Positions 1 to 5,440 of a stretch of 26,929 nucleotides of DNA are shown in pieces (position 1 is the first letter of the stretch; the number at the start of each line of letters is the position of its first letter). The DNA comes from CAMLOF01 sp966692625. Lineage in GTDB: Bacteria; Pseudomonadota; Gammaproteobacteria; Burkholderiales; Burkholderiaceae_C. Under the pieces are notes generated by a model that saw nothing but the letters and a program-made list of their open reading frames with translations, made no database searches and was not told where the DNA came from. Made by a program: the position numbers and the translations under genes. The DNA is taken from positions 1 to 26,929 of the forward strand of contig CBKZAG010000021.1 in assembly GCA_966692625.1 (NCBI GenBank), in the 5' to 3' direction.

Positions 1-1
1 A

Positions 2-496
2 CCCATTGGCCCCCAATCGATCAGGCTCTTGCTGTTGTGGGGGAGTCCATATATGGAGGTTAGCCCTGTGCTTTCGGTAAACCACACAGGCACCTTGTTG
101 CTGGCGGCGCTGGATGGCGCGGGCATCACGTCGGTGGCGGTGGATGTGGTGGCGCCCTACCTCAATCATGGTGCGCTGACCCGGGTGCTGAGTCCGTGGA
201 TCACCGGCAAGCTTGCGATGTACGCGGCACGGCCCAGCCGGAAGTTCATTCCGCAGCGCACGCGGGTATTTCTGGATTACCTTGTGGCACAGACGTGGGA
301 ACAGTCCTGCCAGGCGCGGCTGACCTGCCGGGATCGGCACACGGAAAGGACGTCAGGAGCGGTTCAAGCCAGCACGTTGAGCTTCGTTCCCAAGTGCCCG
401 GAGTCGGCCAGGGGCAGGGTACCTGTGACCGATTGCAACAACGACAAGGCGCCGGATTCCTGGATGTTCATTGCCTTTTTGAGCACAGCTACCTGA
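2..496 (+). CDS. LysR-family transcriptional regulator, C-terminal part (5' end outside window)
   Basis: The reading frame is open from base 2 with no plausible start, so the gene begins before the window. The first ~90 residues match the second half of a LysR substrate-binding domain: a stretch ending NHTGTLLLAALDGAGI, then VAPYL, then the late motif PSRKFIPQRTRVFLDYL, which normally lies within about 10-20 residues of the end of LysR proteins. Here the frame runs about 55 residues further, in low-complexity sequence, to a TGA at 494-496, overlapping the convergent YjfB-like gene by 133 bp. In the next frame a TGA lies at 321-323, just where a normal LysR would stop, so a one-base indel may have extended the protein. 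The target genes are unknown because the N-terminal helix-turn-helix and upstream neighbours are missing. Confidence 0.8.
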   Translation, partial: PIGPQSIRLLLLWGSPYMEVSPVLSVNHTGTLLLAALDGAGITSVAVDVVAPYLNHGALTRVLSPWITGKLAMYAARPSRKFIPQRTRVFLDYLVAQTWEQSCQARLTCRDRHTERTSGAVQASTLSFVPKCPESARGRVPVTDCNNDKAPDSWMFIAFLSTAT

Positions 497-567
497 ACCT
501 GTTGAGGAACCTGGGTTTGTTGCACCTGCAAAGCGGCGTTCACGGCTGCGGTGGGGGAGACATCCAT
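364..567 (-). CDS. YjfB-family putative motility protein
   Basis: This 67-residue protein begins MDVSPTAAVNAA and contains the core VAVLKKAMNIQESGALSLLQ, followed by a short tail ending LGTKLNVLA. That layout (MDVS start, Q-rich linker, VLKKAxxxQxxxALxLL helix, short tail with G and N) is the pattern of the small YjfB family annotated as putative motility proteins; no biochemical function is established. The start at 567 is supported by a GGAG ribosome-binding site about nine bases upstream on the minus strand. It is convergent with, and lies partly inside, the extended 3' end of the LysR frame. No flagellar genes are in the window, so the motility link rests on family name alone. Confidence 0.75.
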   Translation of the reverse strand: MDVSPTAAVNAALQVQQTQVPQQVQVAVLKKAMNIQESGALSLLQSVTGTLPLADSGHLGTKLNVLA

Positions 568-643
568 GGCAAAAACTCCAAGAGTTGATGCATTATCGGC
601 GCCAGCGTCAGCTTTGGATATTTGTTGGAAATTTCCCAGCTGA

Positions 644-661
644 TGTTCTGCAACAAGAACA
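644..661. promoter_or_regulatory. Dyad TGTTCT-N6-AGAACA, possible operator
   Basis: A perfect 6-bp inverted repeat with a 6-bp spacer lies in the 171-bp region between the divergently transcribed YjfB-like gene (start 567) and the glycine-rich secreted protein (start 739). Its size suits a dimeric repressor or activator. No regulator can be assigned from sequence, and a chance dyad cannot be excluded. Confidence 0.3.
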
Positions 662-738
662 CGTGGTTACATATCTCTTCACCATGGCCGGGCCAGGCGC
701 CTACACTTGAAATCGGACTCACTTGAAAGGAGATTCCC

Positions 739-1209
739 ATGCCAACCAAGTTCAAGGCTCTTCTCAAAACTTCTTCGGCCATGCTGCTTTTGGGGGCCAT
801 GGTCACGGTTTCTGCGCAGACCGTGGAGCCTGTCGCTTCCAATCCCGCTGCCACGCAGAAGTTCACACTGGACATTGCCAAGGCCAAGTTGGCGGCAGAT
901 GGAACTGCCAGCCCGACGGGCGCCGAGTTGGCCGCTGCCACGAGCCAAGTGCAGGCCATGCGTGATGCCGGTATGGGTTGGGGTGCCATAGCCAATTCGC
1001 TTGGGCTGCGTCTGGGTGATGTTGTGAGCGGTGCCAACAAGCAACGGCATGCTGAGTCCACTGTCACAGAGCCAGAGGCTGCGATCTCTGCGAAGGGTTC
1101 GGACAACCGTGGTGGTCACGGCGGGGGCCGGGGGGGCGGCAACGGCGGAGGTAATGGCGGAGGTAATGGCGGAGGTAATGGCGGCGGTGGAGGCGGCGGC
1201 AAGCGCTGA
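739..1209 (+). CDS. Secreted glycine-rich protein with GMGWG motif
   Basis: The 156-residue product starts with a Sec-type signal peptide: Lys-rich n-region, hydrophobic core at residues 13-24 and a likely cleavage after VSA (residue 26). A short alpha-helical region follows (about 43-75), then GMGWGAIANSLGLRLGDVVS (78-97), and then a low-complexity tail from about residue 124 to 154 of GGGN repeats ending in KR. The tail is encoded by tandem 12-bp units (GGCGGAGGTAAT) around 1144-1180, so its length may vary between strains. AAAGGAG lies just ahead of the ATG, which fixes the start. I have seen similar GMGWG-plus-glycine-tail proteins in betaproteobacteria but know of no assigned function. 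It is followed after 93 bp by the ferredoxin gene. Confidence 0.8.
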   Translation: MPTKFKALLKTSSAMLLLGAMVTVSAQTVEPVASNPAATQKFTLDIAKAKLAADGTASPTGAELAAATSQVQAMRDAGMGWGAIANSLGLRLGDVVSGANKQRHAESTVTEPEAAISAKGSDNRGGHGGGRGGGNGGGNGGGNGGGNGGGGGGGKR

Positions 1210-1254
1210 CGCCAAGGCCAGCCTCGGCGGCTCTTTCGCTTTGCTCAAAGGCGT

Positions 1255-1276
1255 GGCGGTATTCTGGAATACCGCC
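1255..1276. repeat. Palindrome with 10-bp arms GGCGGTATTC / GAATACCGCC
   Basis: Two perfect 10-bp inverted arms are separated by only TG, between the glycine-rich protein gene and the ferredoxin start 27 bp downstream. There is no T-run after it, so a standard intrinsic terminator is unlikely. The very short centre suits a protein-binding operator better, although the RNA could still form a hairpin with a 4-base loop that limits readthrough into the ferredoxin gene. Confidence 0.6.
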
Positions 1277-1302
1277 AGTCAGCAACAATCCTGTGTCCAA
1301 GC

Positions 1303-1533
1303 ATGAAGCGGCAGGCTTTGCCAGAAGTGGATGTGTCGCGTTGCACCGGCTGCGGCTGGTGTGTCGCGTCGTGTCACTTGCATTTGCTTTCGCTGGAGCC
1401 ACAGGGCTGGCGCAAGGTTTCGGTATTGCACGATGCCGACAAATGCACGGCCTGCCGAAAGTGCGAGGCACGTTGCCTGTTTGGCGTGATACGCATGCGT
1501 GCCAAGTTGGACCCGCCTGTCCAGGCCGGGTGA
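1303..1533 (+). CDS. Small dicluster 4Fe-4S ferredoxin
   Basis: The 76-residue protein has two CxxCxxCxxxC motifs, with cysteines at 14/17/20/24 and 48/51/54/58. This is the spacing of a ferredoxin carrying two [4Fe-4S] clusters; here the fourth Cys of each motif is followed by H or L instead of the usual proline. Such proteins are soluble one-electron carriers, or detached modules of larger redox complexes. No redox partner is adjacent: upstream is the secreted glycine-rich gene, and downstream, 15 bp away and convergent, is the cyclic-nucleotide-binding protein. The ATG has only a weak ribosome-binding site, so the exact start is less certain than the identity. Electron donor and acceptor cannot be deduced. 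Confidence 0.82.
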   Translation: MKRQALPEVDVSRCTGCGWCVASCHLHLLSLEPQGWRKVSVLHDADKCTACRKCEARCLFGVIRMRAKLDPPVQAG

Positions 1534-1548
1534 TGGACTTGAGAGTTG

Positions 1549-2115
1549 TCAGGTTTGCGAGTCGGAATCGGCGTTTCGGGTGTAGGTGGCCAGTTCCTCG
1601 CTCAACACCTTGTTCATCTGGGCGAACAGTTTGAGCTTGCGTGACGAGTCGCGCAGATGGTCGGCCATGCGTTTGGCAATGGCCAGCAACAAGCGGGTGC
1701 CTACTCGGGGGTCCTCTTCCAGCAACCGCAGAAAGTTGTGACGTTGCAGCACGGCGGCTTCAATCGTGGTGTCGGCCACGCAGTTGGCTGAGCGGGGGGC
1801 GCCGTCGAGCAGGCCCAGTTCCCCAATCAGGCTGCCCGGCCCCATGATTCGCACGACCAGTTGCTTGTCTTCACCCGGCATGGGGTGATGCTCCACCGAG
1901 AGCTCGCCTTCCAGCACCAGCAGCATGTGGTCGCAGTCCGTGTCATCGCCCTCGCGCATGAACACGCTTCCCGCCGGGATCGTGCGGTGCCCCATGTAGG
2001 CGGCGACCTTGGCGGCATCTTCCAGGCTGAGCTCTTGCAGCGCCGATGGCGTGATGAGCAATTGCGCTGCAAGCGAGCGCATGGGCAAGTCGTGGTATGG
2101 CTGCTGGCGGCGCAT
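1549..2115 (-). CDS. Cyclic nucleotide-binding domain protein (Crp-like sensor domain, no HTH)
   Basis: The 188-residue product has one cyclic-nucleotide-binding fold at about residues 20-140. The phosphate-binding cassette is recognisable at 97-114 (IGELGLLDGAPRSANCVA), with Glu99 and Arg108 where cAMP-binding proteins contact ribose and phosphate. The last ~50 residues are predicted helical and charged and show no helix-turn-helix, unlike full Crp/Fnr regulators, so this is probably a stand-alone sensor or adaptor. I chose ATG 2115 because AAGGAC lies 7 bases upstream; the frame stays open further, but longer versions would run into the esterase gene that ends at 2186. It follows that gene on the same strand and may be cotranscribed with it. 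Ligand (cAMP, cGMP or none) is not determined. Confidence 0.85.
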   Translation of the reverse strand: MRRQQPYHDLPMRSLAAQLLITPSALQELSLEDAAKVAAYMGHRTIPAGSVFMREGDDTDCDHMLLVLEGELSVEHHPMPGEDKQLVVRIMGPGSLIGELGLLDGAPRSANCVADTTIEAAVLQRHNFLRLLEEDPRVGTRLLLAIAKRMADHLRDSSRKLKLFAQMNKVLSEELATYTRNADSDSQT

Positions 2116-2185
2116 GGTGGGTGTCCTTGGCCGCATTGTGATCGCTTGACAGCTCTGATGGAAATGGTAGGGATTGCAGCTGGTG

Positions 2186-2812
2186 TCAGGGGGCTGCGCC
2201 AAGGGACTTGAGTTGCGTGTGGATGCCGTCGGCGAATTGGCGGTACCCGTCTGCATTGGGGTGGATCGGGTCGGCGCGCAGACGGGCCTCGCTCAGTACC
2301 GACGAGAAAACATCTGGCACCAGGGCCACGCCTTCCTCCTGTGCCAACTCCGCGTAAAGCGGGGCATCGGAAGGCTGCCGCGTCAAGGCGGTCATCAAAG
2401 ACAGTTCGGGTACAGCCATCAACACCACCTGCGCGCCCATCTGACGCACGGTTCGTACCATGTCCCGCAGGTCTTCCTTCACCGCGTTCGCGGGCCGTCG
2501 CCGCAGGAAGTCGTTGCCGCCAAGTTCGATGATGACGAGTGCCGGGCGGTGTTCCGCCAGCAGCGGAGGCAGGCGATGCCGGCCATGCTCTGCGGTGTCG
2601 CCGGGGACGCCTGCATTGACCATGCGCCAACCGGTCAATGCGGCCAACAGCGCGGGCCAGTCCTGCCCGGCGCTGGCACCCGTGCCGTGGGTGACGCTGT
2701 CGCCAAAGGCGAGCACGGTTTGCCCTGTGGGCACTGTGGTCAGGCGTGGCGCCCTTTTGCATGCGGTCAGCCAGAGCAGCGCGGTGAGCATGAACAGGCT
2801 TCGGCGTTGCAT
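2186..2812 (-). CDS. GDSL-type lipoprotein esterase (TesA/arylesterase-like)
   Basis: This is an SGNH-hydrolase of about 208 residues. Block I is FGDSVTHG with Ser39 as nucleophile, block II is NAGVPGDT (66-73), block III is GGNDFL (Asn100), and block V is DPIHPN with Asp181 and His184 completing the triad. These hydrolyse thioesters or short-chain and aryl esters; the physiological substrate is unknown. The N-terminus has a lipoprotein signal with lipobox LTAC (Cys18), so it is probably anchored in the periplasm, unlike soluble TesA. The start at 2812 puts the signal peptide first; a GTG at 2851 would add 13 residues ahead of it. No strong ribosome-binding site is seen at either. The cyclic-nucleotide-binding gene follows 70 bp downstream. 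Confidence 0.87.
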   Translation of the reverse strand: MQRRSLFMLTALLWLTACKRAPRLTTVPTGQTVLAFGDSVTHGTGASAGQDWPALLAALTGWRMVNAGVPGDTAEHGRHRLPPLLAEHRPALVIIELGGNDFLRRRPANAVKEDLRDMVRTVRQMGAQVVLMAVPELSLMTALTRQPSDAPLYAELAQEEGVALVPDVFSSVLSEARLRADPIHPNADGYRQFADGIHTQLKSLGAAP

Positions 2813-2890
2813 GTTGGGTACTTTTGTCGGGGTTTCGGATGGGTGCTGCACGCGCTATGCTGCGAGAACGACAGGCTTCAGGAGGTTCCC

Positions 2891-3112
2891 GTGAAAGGTC
2901 GTCTTGCCGTAGTCGCGTGCGGGCTGGCGTGCGCCGTGTTGTTGGTTGCCTGTGGCGTGGAAACCGCTGGCACAGCCGCCACGAGTGCTGCCATCAAGAA
3001 AAACGAGGTGGAGCAGGGGGTGGCGGCGAAAGAGCGCGCCAACGAGCAATTGCAGCAATCCCAGCAGTTGATGCAACAGCGCCAGCAACAGACGGAGGAT
3101 GCGGGCCGTTGA
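2891..3112 (+). CDS. Small Gln-rich lipoprotein
   Basis: The 73-residue product begins with GTG at 2891, preceded by a very strong ribosome-binding site (AGGAGGT). A short signal sequence ends in lipobox LVAC with Cys21 as lipidation site. The mature ~53 residues are polar, with a Thr/Ala stretch, then a helical Lys/Glu/Gln segment (about 36-70) rich in Gln pairs, which could form a short coiled coil. It resembles small envelope lipoproteins of unknown role; I do not recognise a named family. It is divergent from the esterase gene, with 78 bp between starts, and convergent with the dehydrogenase gene 22 bp downstream. A longer open frame exists upstream but lies antisense to the esterase and is not credible. 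Confidence 0.75.
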   Translation: MKGRLAVVACGLACAVLLVACGVETAGTAATSAAIKKNEVEQGVAAKERANEQLQQSQQLMQQRQQQTEDAGR

Positions 3113-3133
3113 GCGCCGCATCCTGCCAAGGCA

Positions 3134-3985
3134 TCAGTAGCTGTAAACGCCGCGCCCGGTCTTGCGGCCCAGGAAGCCCGCCGCCACCATCTCCTTGAGC
3201 AACGGGCAGGGGCGGTACTTGCTGTCGTTGAACTCGGCGAAGTAGACGTTCATCACGGCCAGGCACACGTCCAACCCGATCATGTCGGCCAGCGCCAGCG
3301 GGCCGATGGGGTGGTTGCAGCCCAGTTTCATCCCCGCGTCGATGTCTTCCGGGGTGGCCAGGCCTTCGGCCAGCACGAAGAAGGCCTCGTTGATCATGGG
3401 CACCAGGATGCGGTTGACCACGAAGCCCGGCGCGTTCTTCACCGTGATAGGGGTCTTGCCCAGCGCCAGTGCCAGATTGCGCACAGCCTCGTGGGTGGTG
3501 TCGCTCGTCTGCAGGCCGCGGATGATTTCCACCAGTGCCATCATGGGCACGGGGTTGAAGAAGTGCATGCCGATGAAACGGTCGGCGCGCGAGGTCACCG
3601 CCGCCAGCTGGGTGATGCTGATGGAGCTGGTATTGGTGGCCACCAGGGTTTCGGGGGGCAGCAGGCCGTCGAGCTGGCGCAAGATCTTGATCTTGAGTTC
3701 CAGGTTCTCAGTGGCAGCCTCGATCACCAGCTGGGCGGCCTTCAGGTCGTCGTAGCTGGTGGACCCCTTGATGCGGGCCAGGGCAGCGTCCTTGTCGGCC
3801 TGGGTGATCTTTTCTTTTTTGATGAGGCGGTCCAGGCTGCCAGCCACGGTGGAAAGCCCTTTTTGCACGGCGGCGTCGCTGATGTCCACCATCACCACGT
3901 TGATGCCACTGACCGCGCAGGCCTGCGCGATGCCGTTGCCCATGGTGCCTGCGCCCACGATGCCGACCGTCTGGATGTTGCTCAT
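3134..3985 (-). CDS. hbd: 3-hydroxybutyryl-CoA dehydrogenase
   Basis: The 283-residue protein has the normal length for single-function 3-hydroxyacyl-CoA dehydrogenases. It has the Rossmann motif GAGTMG (11-16), Asp34 at the end of the second strand (favouring NAD over NADP), the catalytic-region motif GMHFFNPVP with His141, and NAPGFVVNR in the helical C-terminal dimer domain. It interconverts 3-hydroxybutyryl-CoA (the S isomer in this family) and acetoacetyl-CoA in the cytoplasm, in beta-oxidation, aromatic degradation or butyrate-type metabolism. AGAGGA before the ATG supports the start. The phasin gene lies upstream on the same strand, but a terminator separates them, so they are probably separate units. 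The symbol paaH would be equally possible; no paa genes are nearby. Confidence 0.92.
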   Translation of the reverse strand: MSNIQTVGIVGAGTMGNGIAQACAVSGINVVMVDISDAAVQKGLSTVAGSLDRLIKKEKITQADKDAALARIKGSTSYDDLKAAQLVIEAATENLELKIKILRQLDGLLPPETLVATNTSSISITQLAAVTSRADRFIGMHFFNPVPMMALVEIIRGLQTSDTTHEAVRNLALALGKTPITVKNAPGFVVNRILVPMINEAFFVLAEGLATPEDIDAGMKLGCNHPIGPLALADMIGLDVCLAVMNVYFAEFNDSKYRPCPLLKEMVAAGFLGRKTGRGVYSY

Positions 3986-4101
3986 GTCTCTGTCCTCTTG
4001 GGGGTTGTGTTCACCGGAAATTATGCGGGGAGCCGCGCTGACGGTTTGTCGCCAGGCTCACAGGTCGCTGGAGTCGGCAGCATCTGCACCGTTGCGGACG
4101 C

Positions 4102-4132
4102 AAAAAAGCCCCGGGCCGAGGCCACGGGGCTT
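4102..4132 (-). terminator. Intrinsic terminator of the phasin gene
   Basis: On the minus strand an 8-bp stem, AAGCCCCG paired with CGGGGCTT, has an 11-base loop and continues into a run of six T. It begins about 20 bases after the phasin stop codon, the classical position and form for Rho-independent termination. Confidence 0.85.
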
Positions 4133-4153
4133 GGAGTCGCTTCAGCAGATCGC

Positions 4154-4705
4154 TCAGGCGGCGGTCTTGGCTGCCTTGACAGGCTTGGAAGCGCTCAGTG
4201 CGGACGATGTGACAGCATTGAAGTTGGCTTCGGCCAGGTCGGAGGCCTGTTTGACGGCCTTTTGCACCGACTCGATGGCGGCGGTGGCGGTGGACATGGC
4301 GTTCTTGACGGCGGCCACGGCAGACTCGGAACCCTGGGGAGCGTTCTTCACTGCGGTGTCCACAGCGGCAACGAATTGCTTCTGGGCGTCAGCAGCCTGG
4401 GCTTCAGCAACCTTGCTGATTTCGGTGCCCATGCCGGTGGCAATGTCGTACAGGTGGCGGCTGTAGGAAGCAGCTTTCTCGGCCAGGGGCTGCAGCACGC
4501 CGCTTTGCAGGGCCAGCAGCTCTTGTGCGTCCTTGACGTTCAGCAGCGCTTGGGCGTGGTTGGCGCCTTCGGTGAGCGAAGCCTTGGAGGCTTGCAGGTT
4601 CAGCTCGGTCAGCTTTTCGACGCTGGACAGGGCTTTGGTGCTCAGGTCGAACAGGGTGGCGACTTGGGCTTTCTGGGCGGCAACGATTTGCTCGATGGTC
4701 AACAT
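4154..4705 (-). CDS. phaP: Phasin family protein (polyhydroxyalkanoate granule-associated)
   Basis: The 183-residue protein is almost entirely amphipathic helix, rich in Ala, Lys, Glu and Gln, with no signal peptide and no cysteine. The opening MLTIEQIVAAQKAQVATLFD and the segment around LNLQASKASLTEGANHAQALL match betaproteobacterial phasins, and the C-terminus is an Ala/Lys tail. Phasins coat polyhydroxybutyrate granules, limit coalescence and are made in large amounts. AAGGAG before the ATG, a strong terminator downstream and a clear sigma70 promoter upstream agree with a highly expressed single-gene unit. Two inverted sites flank the promoter and suggest control by a PhaR-type repressor. 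The neighbouring 3-hydroxybutyryl-CoA dehydrogenase fits a C4 metabolism context. Confidence 0.93.
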   Translation of the reverse strand: MLTIEQIVAAQKAQVATLFDLSTKALSSVEKLTELNLQASKASLTEGANHAQALLNVKDAQELLALQSGVLQPLAEKAASYSRHLYDIATGMGTEISKVAEAQAADAQKQFVAAVDTAVKNAPQGSESAVAAVKNAMSTATAAIESVQKAVKQASDLAEANFNAVTSSALSASKPVKAAKTAA

Positions 4706-4797
4706 GGCGGTACTCCTTGAAGAGAGGTTGAAAAACAGGTTCCAGGTGGAACTGTGAAGCGCCGATGCGACAAAACCGTGTCAGTCCCTTCGGCTAA

Positions 4798-4812
4798 TGC
4801 TGCACTGCAACA
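4798..4812. promoter_or_regulatory. Putative PhaR-type operator, promoter-proximal copy
   Basis: This 15-bp site, TGCTGCACTGCAACA, recurs as an exact reverse complement at 4857-4871. It would cover about +2 to +16 of the phasin transcript. TGC/GCA-rich dyads are the kind of sequence bound by PhaR repressors of phasin genes; the assignment to PhaR is inference. Confidence 0.6.
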
Positions 4813-4820
4813 TGGTTCGA

Positions 4821-4848
4821 AGTATAGGGGCAATCCCGAGGATTGCAA
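4821..4848 (-). promoter_or_regulatory. Sigma70-type promoter of phaP
   Basis: On the minus strand TTGCAA (4848-4843) and TATACT (4826-4821) are separated by 16 bp, placing the transcription start near 4814 and giving a leader of about 108 bases. The promoter sits exactly between the two inverted 15-bp sites. Confidence 0.65.
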
Positions 4849-4856
4849 GCCTTTTT

Positions 4857-4871
4857 TGTTGCAGTGCAGCA
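4857..4871. promoter_or_regulatory. Putative PhaR-type operator, promoter-distal copy
   Basis: This exact reverse complement of the 15-bp site at 4798-4812 lies just upstream of the phaP -35 box and is flanked by runs of T and A. It is about 95 bp upstream of the CopD-like gene on the other strand, which could also be affected. Confidence 0.6.
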
Positions 4872-4966
4872 AAAAAGTGACAGACGGTTACCAGACTGCC
4901 AGTGGACGTCGTGGGGAAGGAGGGCAAAAGCTGCTATGGTGCGGCTTTTTCCGCAAGGGGTTGTCC

Positions 4967-5434
4967 GTGCTGTACGCCGCGCTCAAACTGGTCCATGTTC
5001 TCGCCATCCTCGTCTGGGTGGGCGGGATGGTGTTCGCTCACTTCTTCCTGCGCCCGTCCGTGGCCGCGCTGGAGCCGCCCGTGCGCCTGCGCCTGATGCA
5101 CGAGGTGCTGCGCCGGTTCTTCTCTGCGGTGCTGGTGGCCTCGTTGGCAGCGTTGTTCAGCGGCAGCTGGATGATCGGTCGTGCCGCCAAGGAGGTGGTG
5201 CAGTCCGGCGGGCAGTTTCACATGCCGCTGGACTGGATGGTGATGGCCGGTCTGGGCACACTGATGGTGCTGATCTTTGGCCATATCCGTTTTGCCCTGT
5301 TCAAGCGGCTGCAGCGCGGTGTGGCGGATTCGGATTGGCCGGCCGCTGGTGCGGCGATGAACACCATCCGCCAGTGGGTGGGCCTGAATCTGGCGCTGGG
5401 CCTGTTCATCGTCGCGTTTACCTTGCTGGTCTGA
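4967..5434 (+). CDS. CopD-family integral membrane protein
   Basis: This 155-residue protein has four hydrophobic segments, at about 5-27, 51-70, 90-111 and 136-155. The first carries LKLVHVLAILVWVGGMVF, with His10 in the position typical of CopD-like and related small membrane proteins; another His (106) lies in the third segment. The family is linked to copper handling or haem-containing membrane proteins by homology only, and no copper genes are nearby. GTG 4967 is chosen because AAGGGG lies six bases upstream; the frame is open well upstream, but that part overlaps the phasin control region and is not protein-like. It is convergent with the large Pat-like gene, with 6 bp between stop codons. 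Confidence 0.8.
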   Translation: MLYAALKLVHVLAILVWVGGMVFAHFFLRPSVAALEPPVRLRLMHEVLRRFFSAVLVASLAALFSGSWMIGRAAKEVVQSGGQFHMPLDWMVMAGLGTLMVLIFGHIRFALFKRLQRGVADSDWPAAGAAMNTIRQWVGLNLALGLFIVAFTLLV

Positions 5435-5440
5435 GTGCAG

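Noticed and set aside
1144..1200. Tandem GGCGGAGGTAAT units as a possible CRISPR or regulatory repeat
   Set aside because: The units are in frame within a secreted protein and encode its GGGN tail; there are no spacers.
2174..2890. Upstream extension of the small lipoprotein frame to about 312 codons
   Set aside because: The upstream part is antisense to the GDSL esterase; the GTG at 2891 has a strong ribosome-binding site and begins a proper lipoprotein signal.
3311..4720. Rightward open frame of 469 codons spanning the dehydrogenase and phasin genes
   Set aside because: It is antisense to two well-supported genes and crosses the phasin terminator; composition is dominated by Gly, His and Gln.
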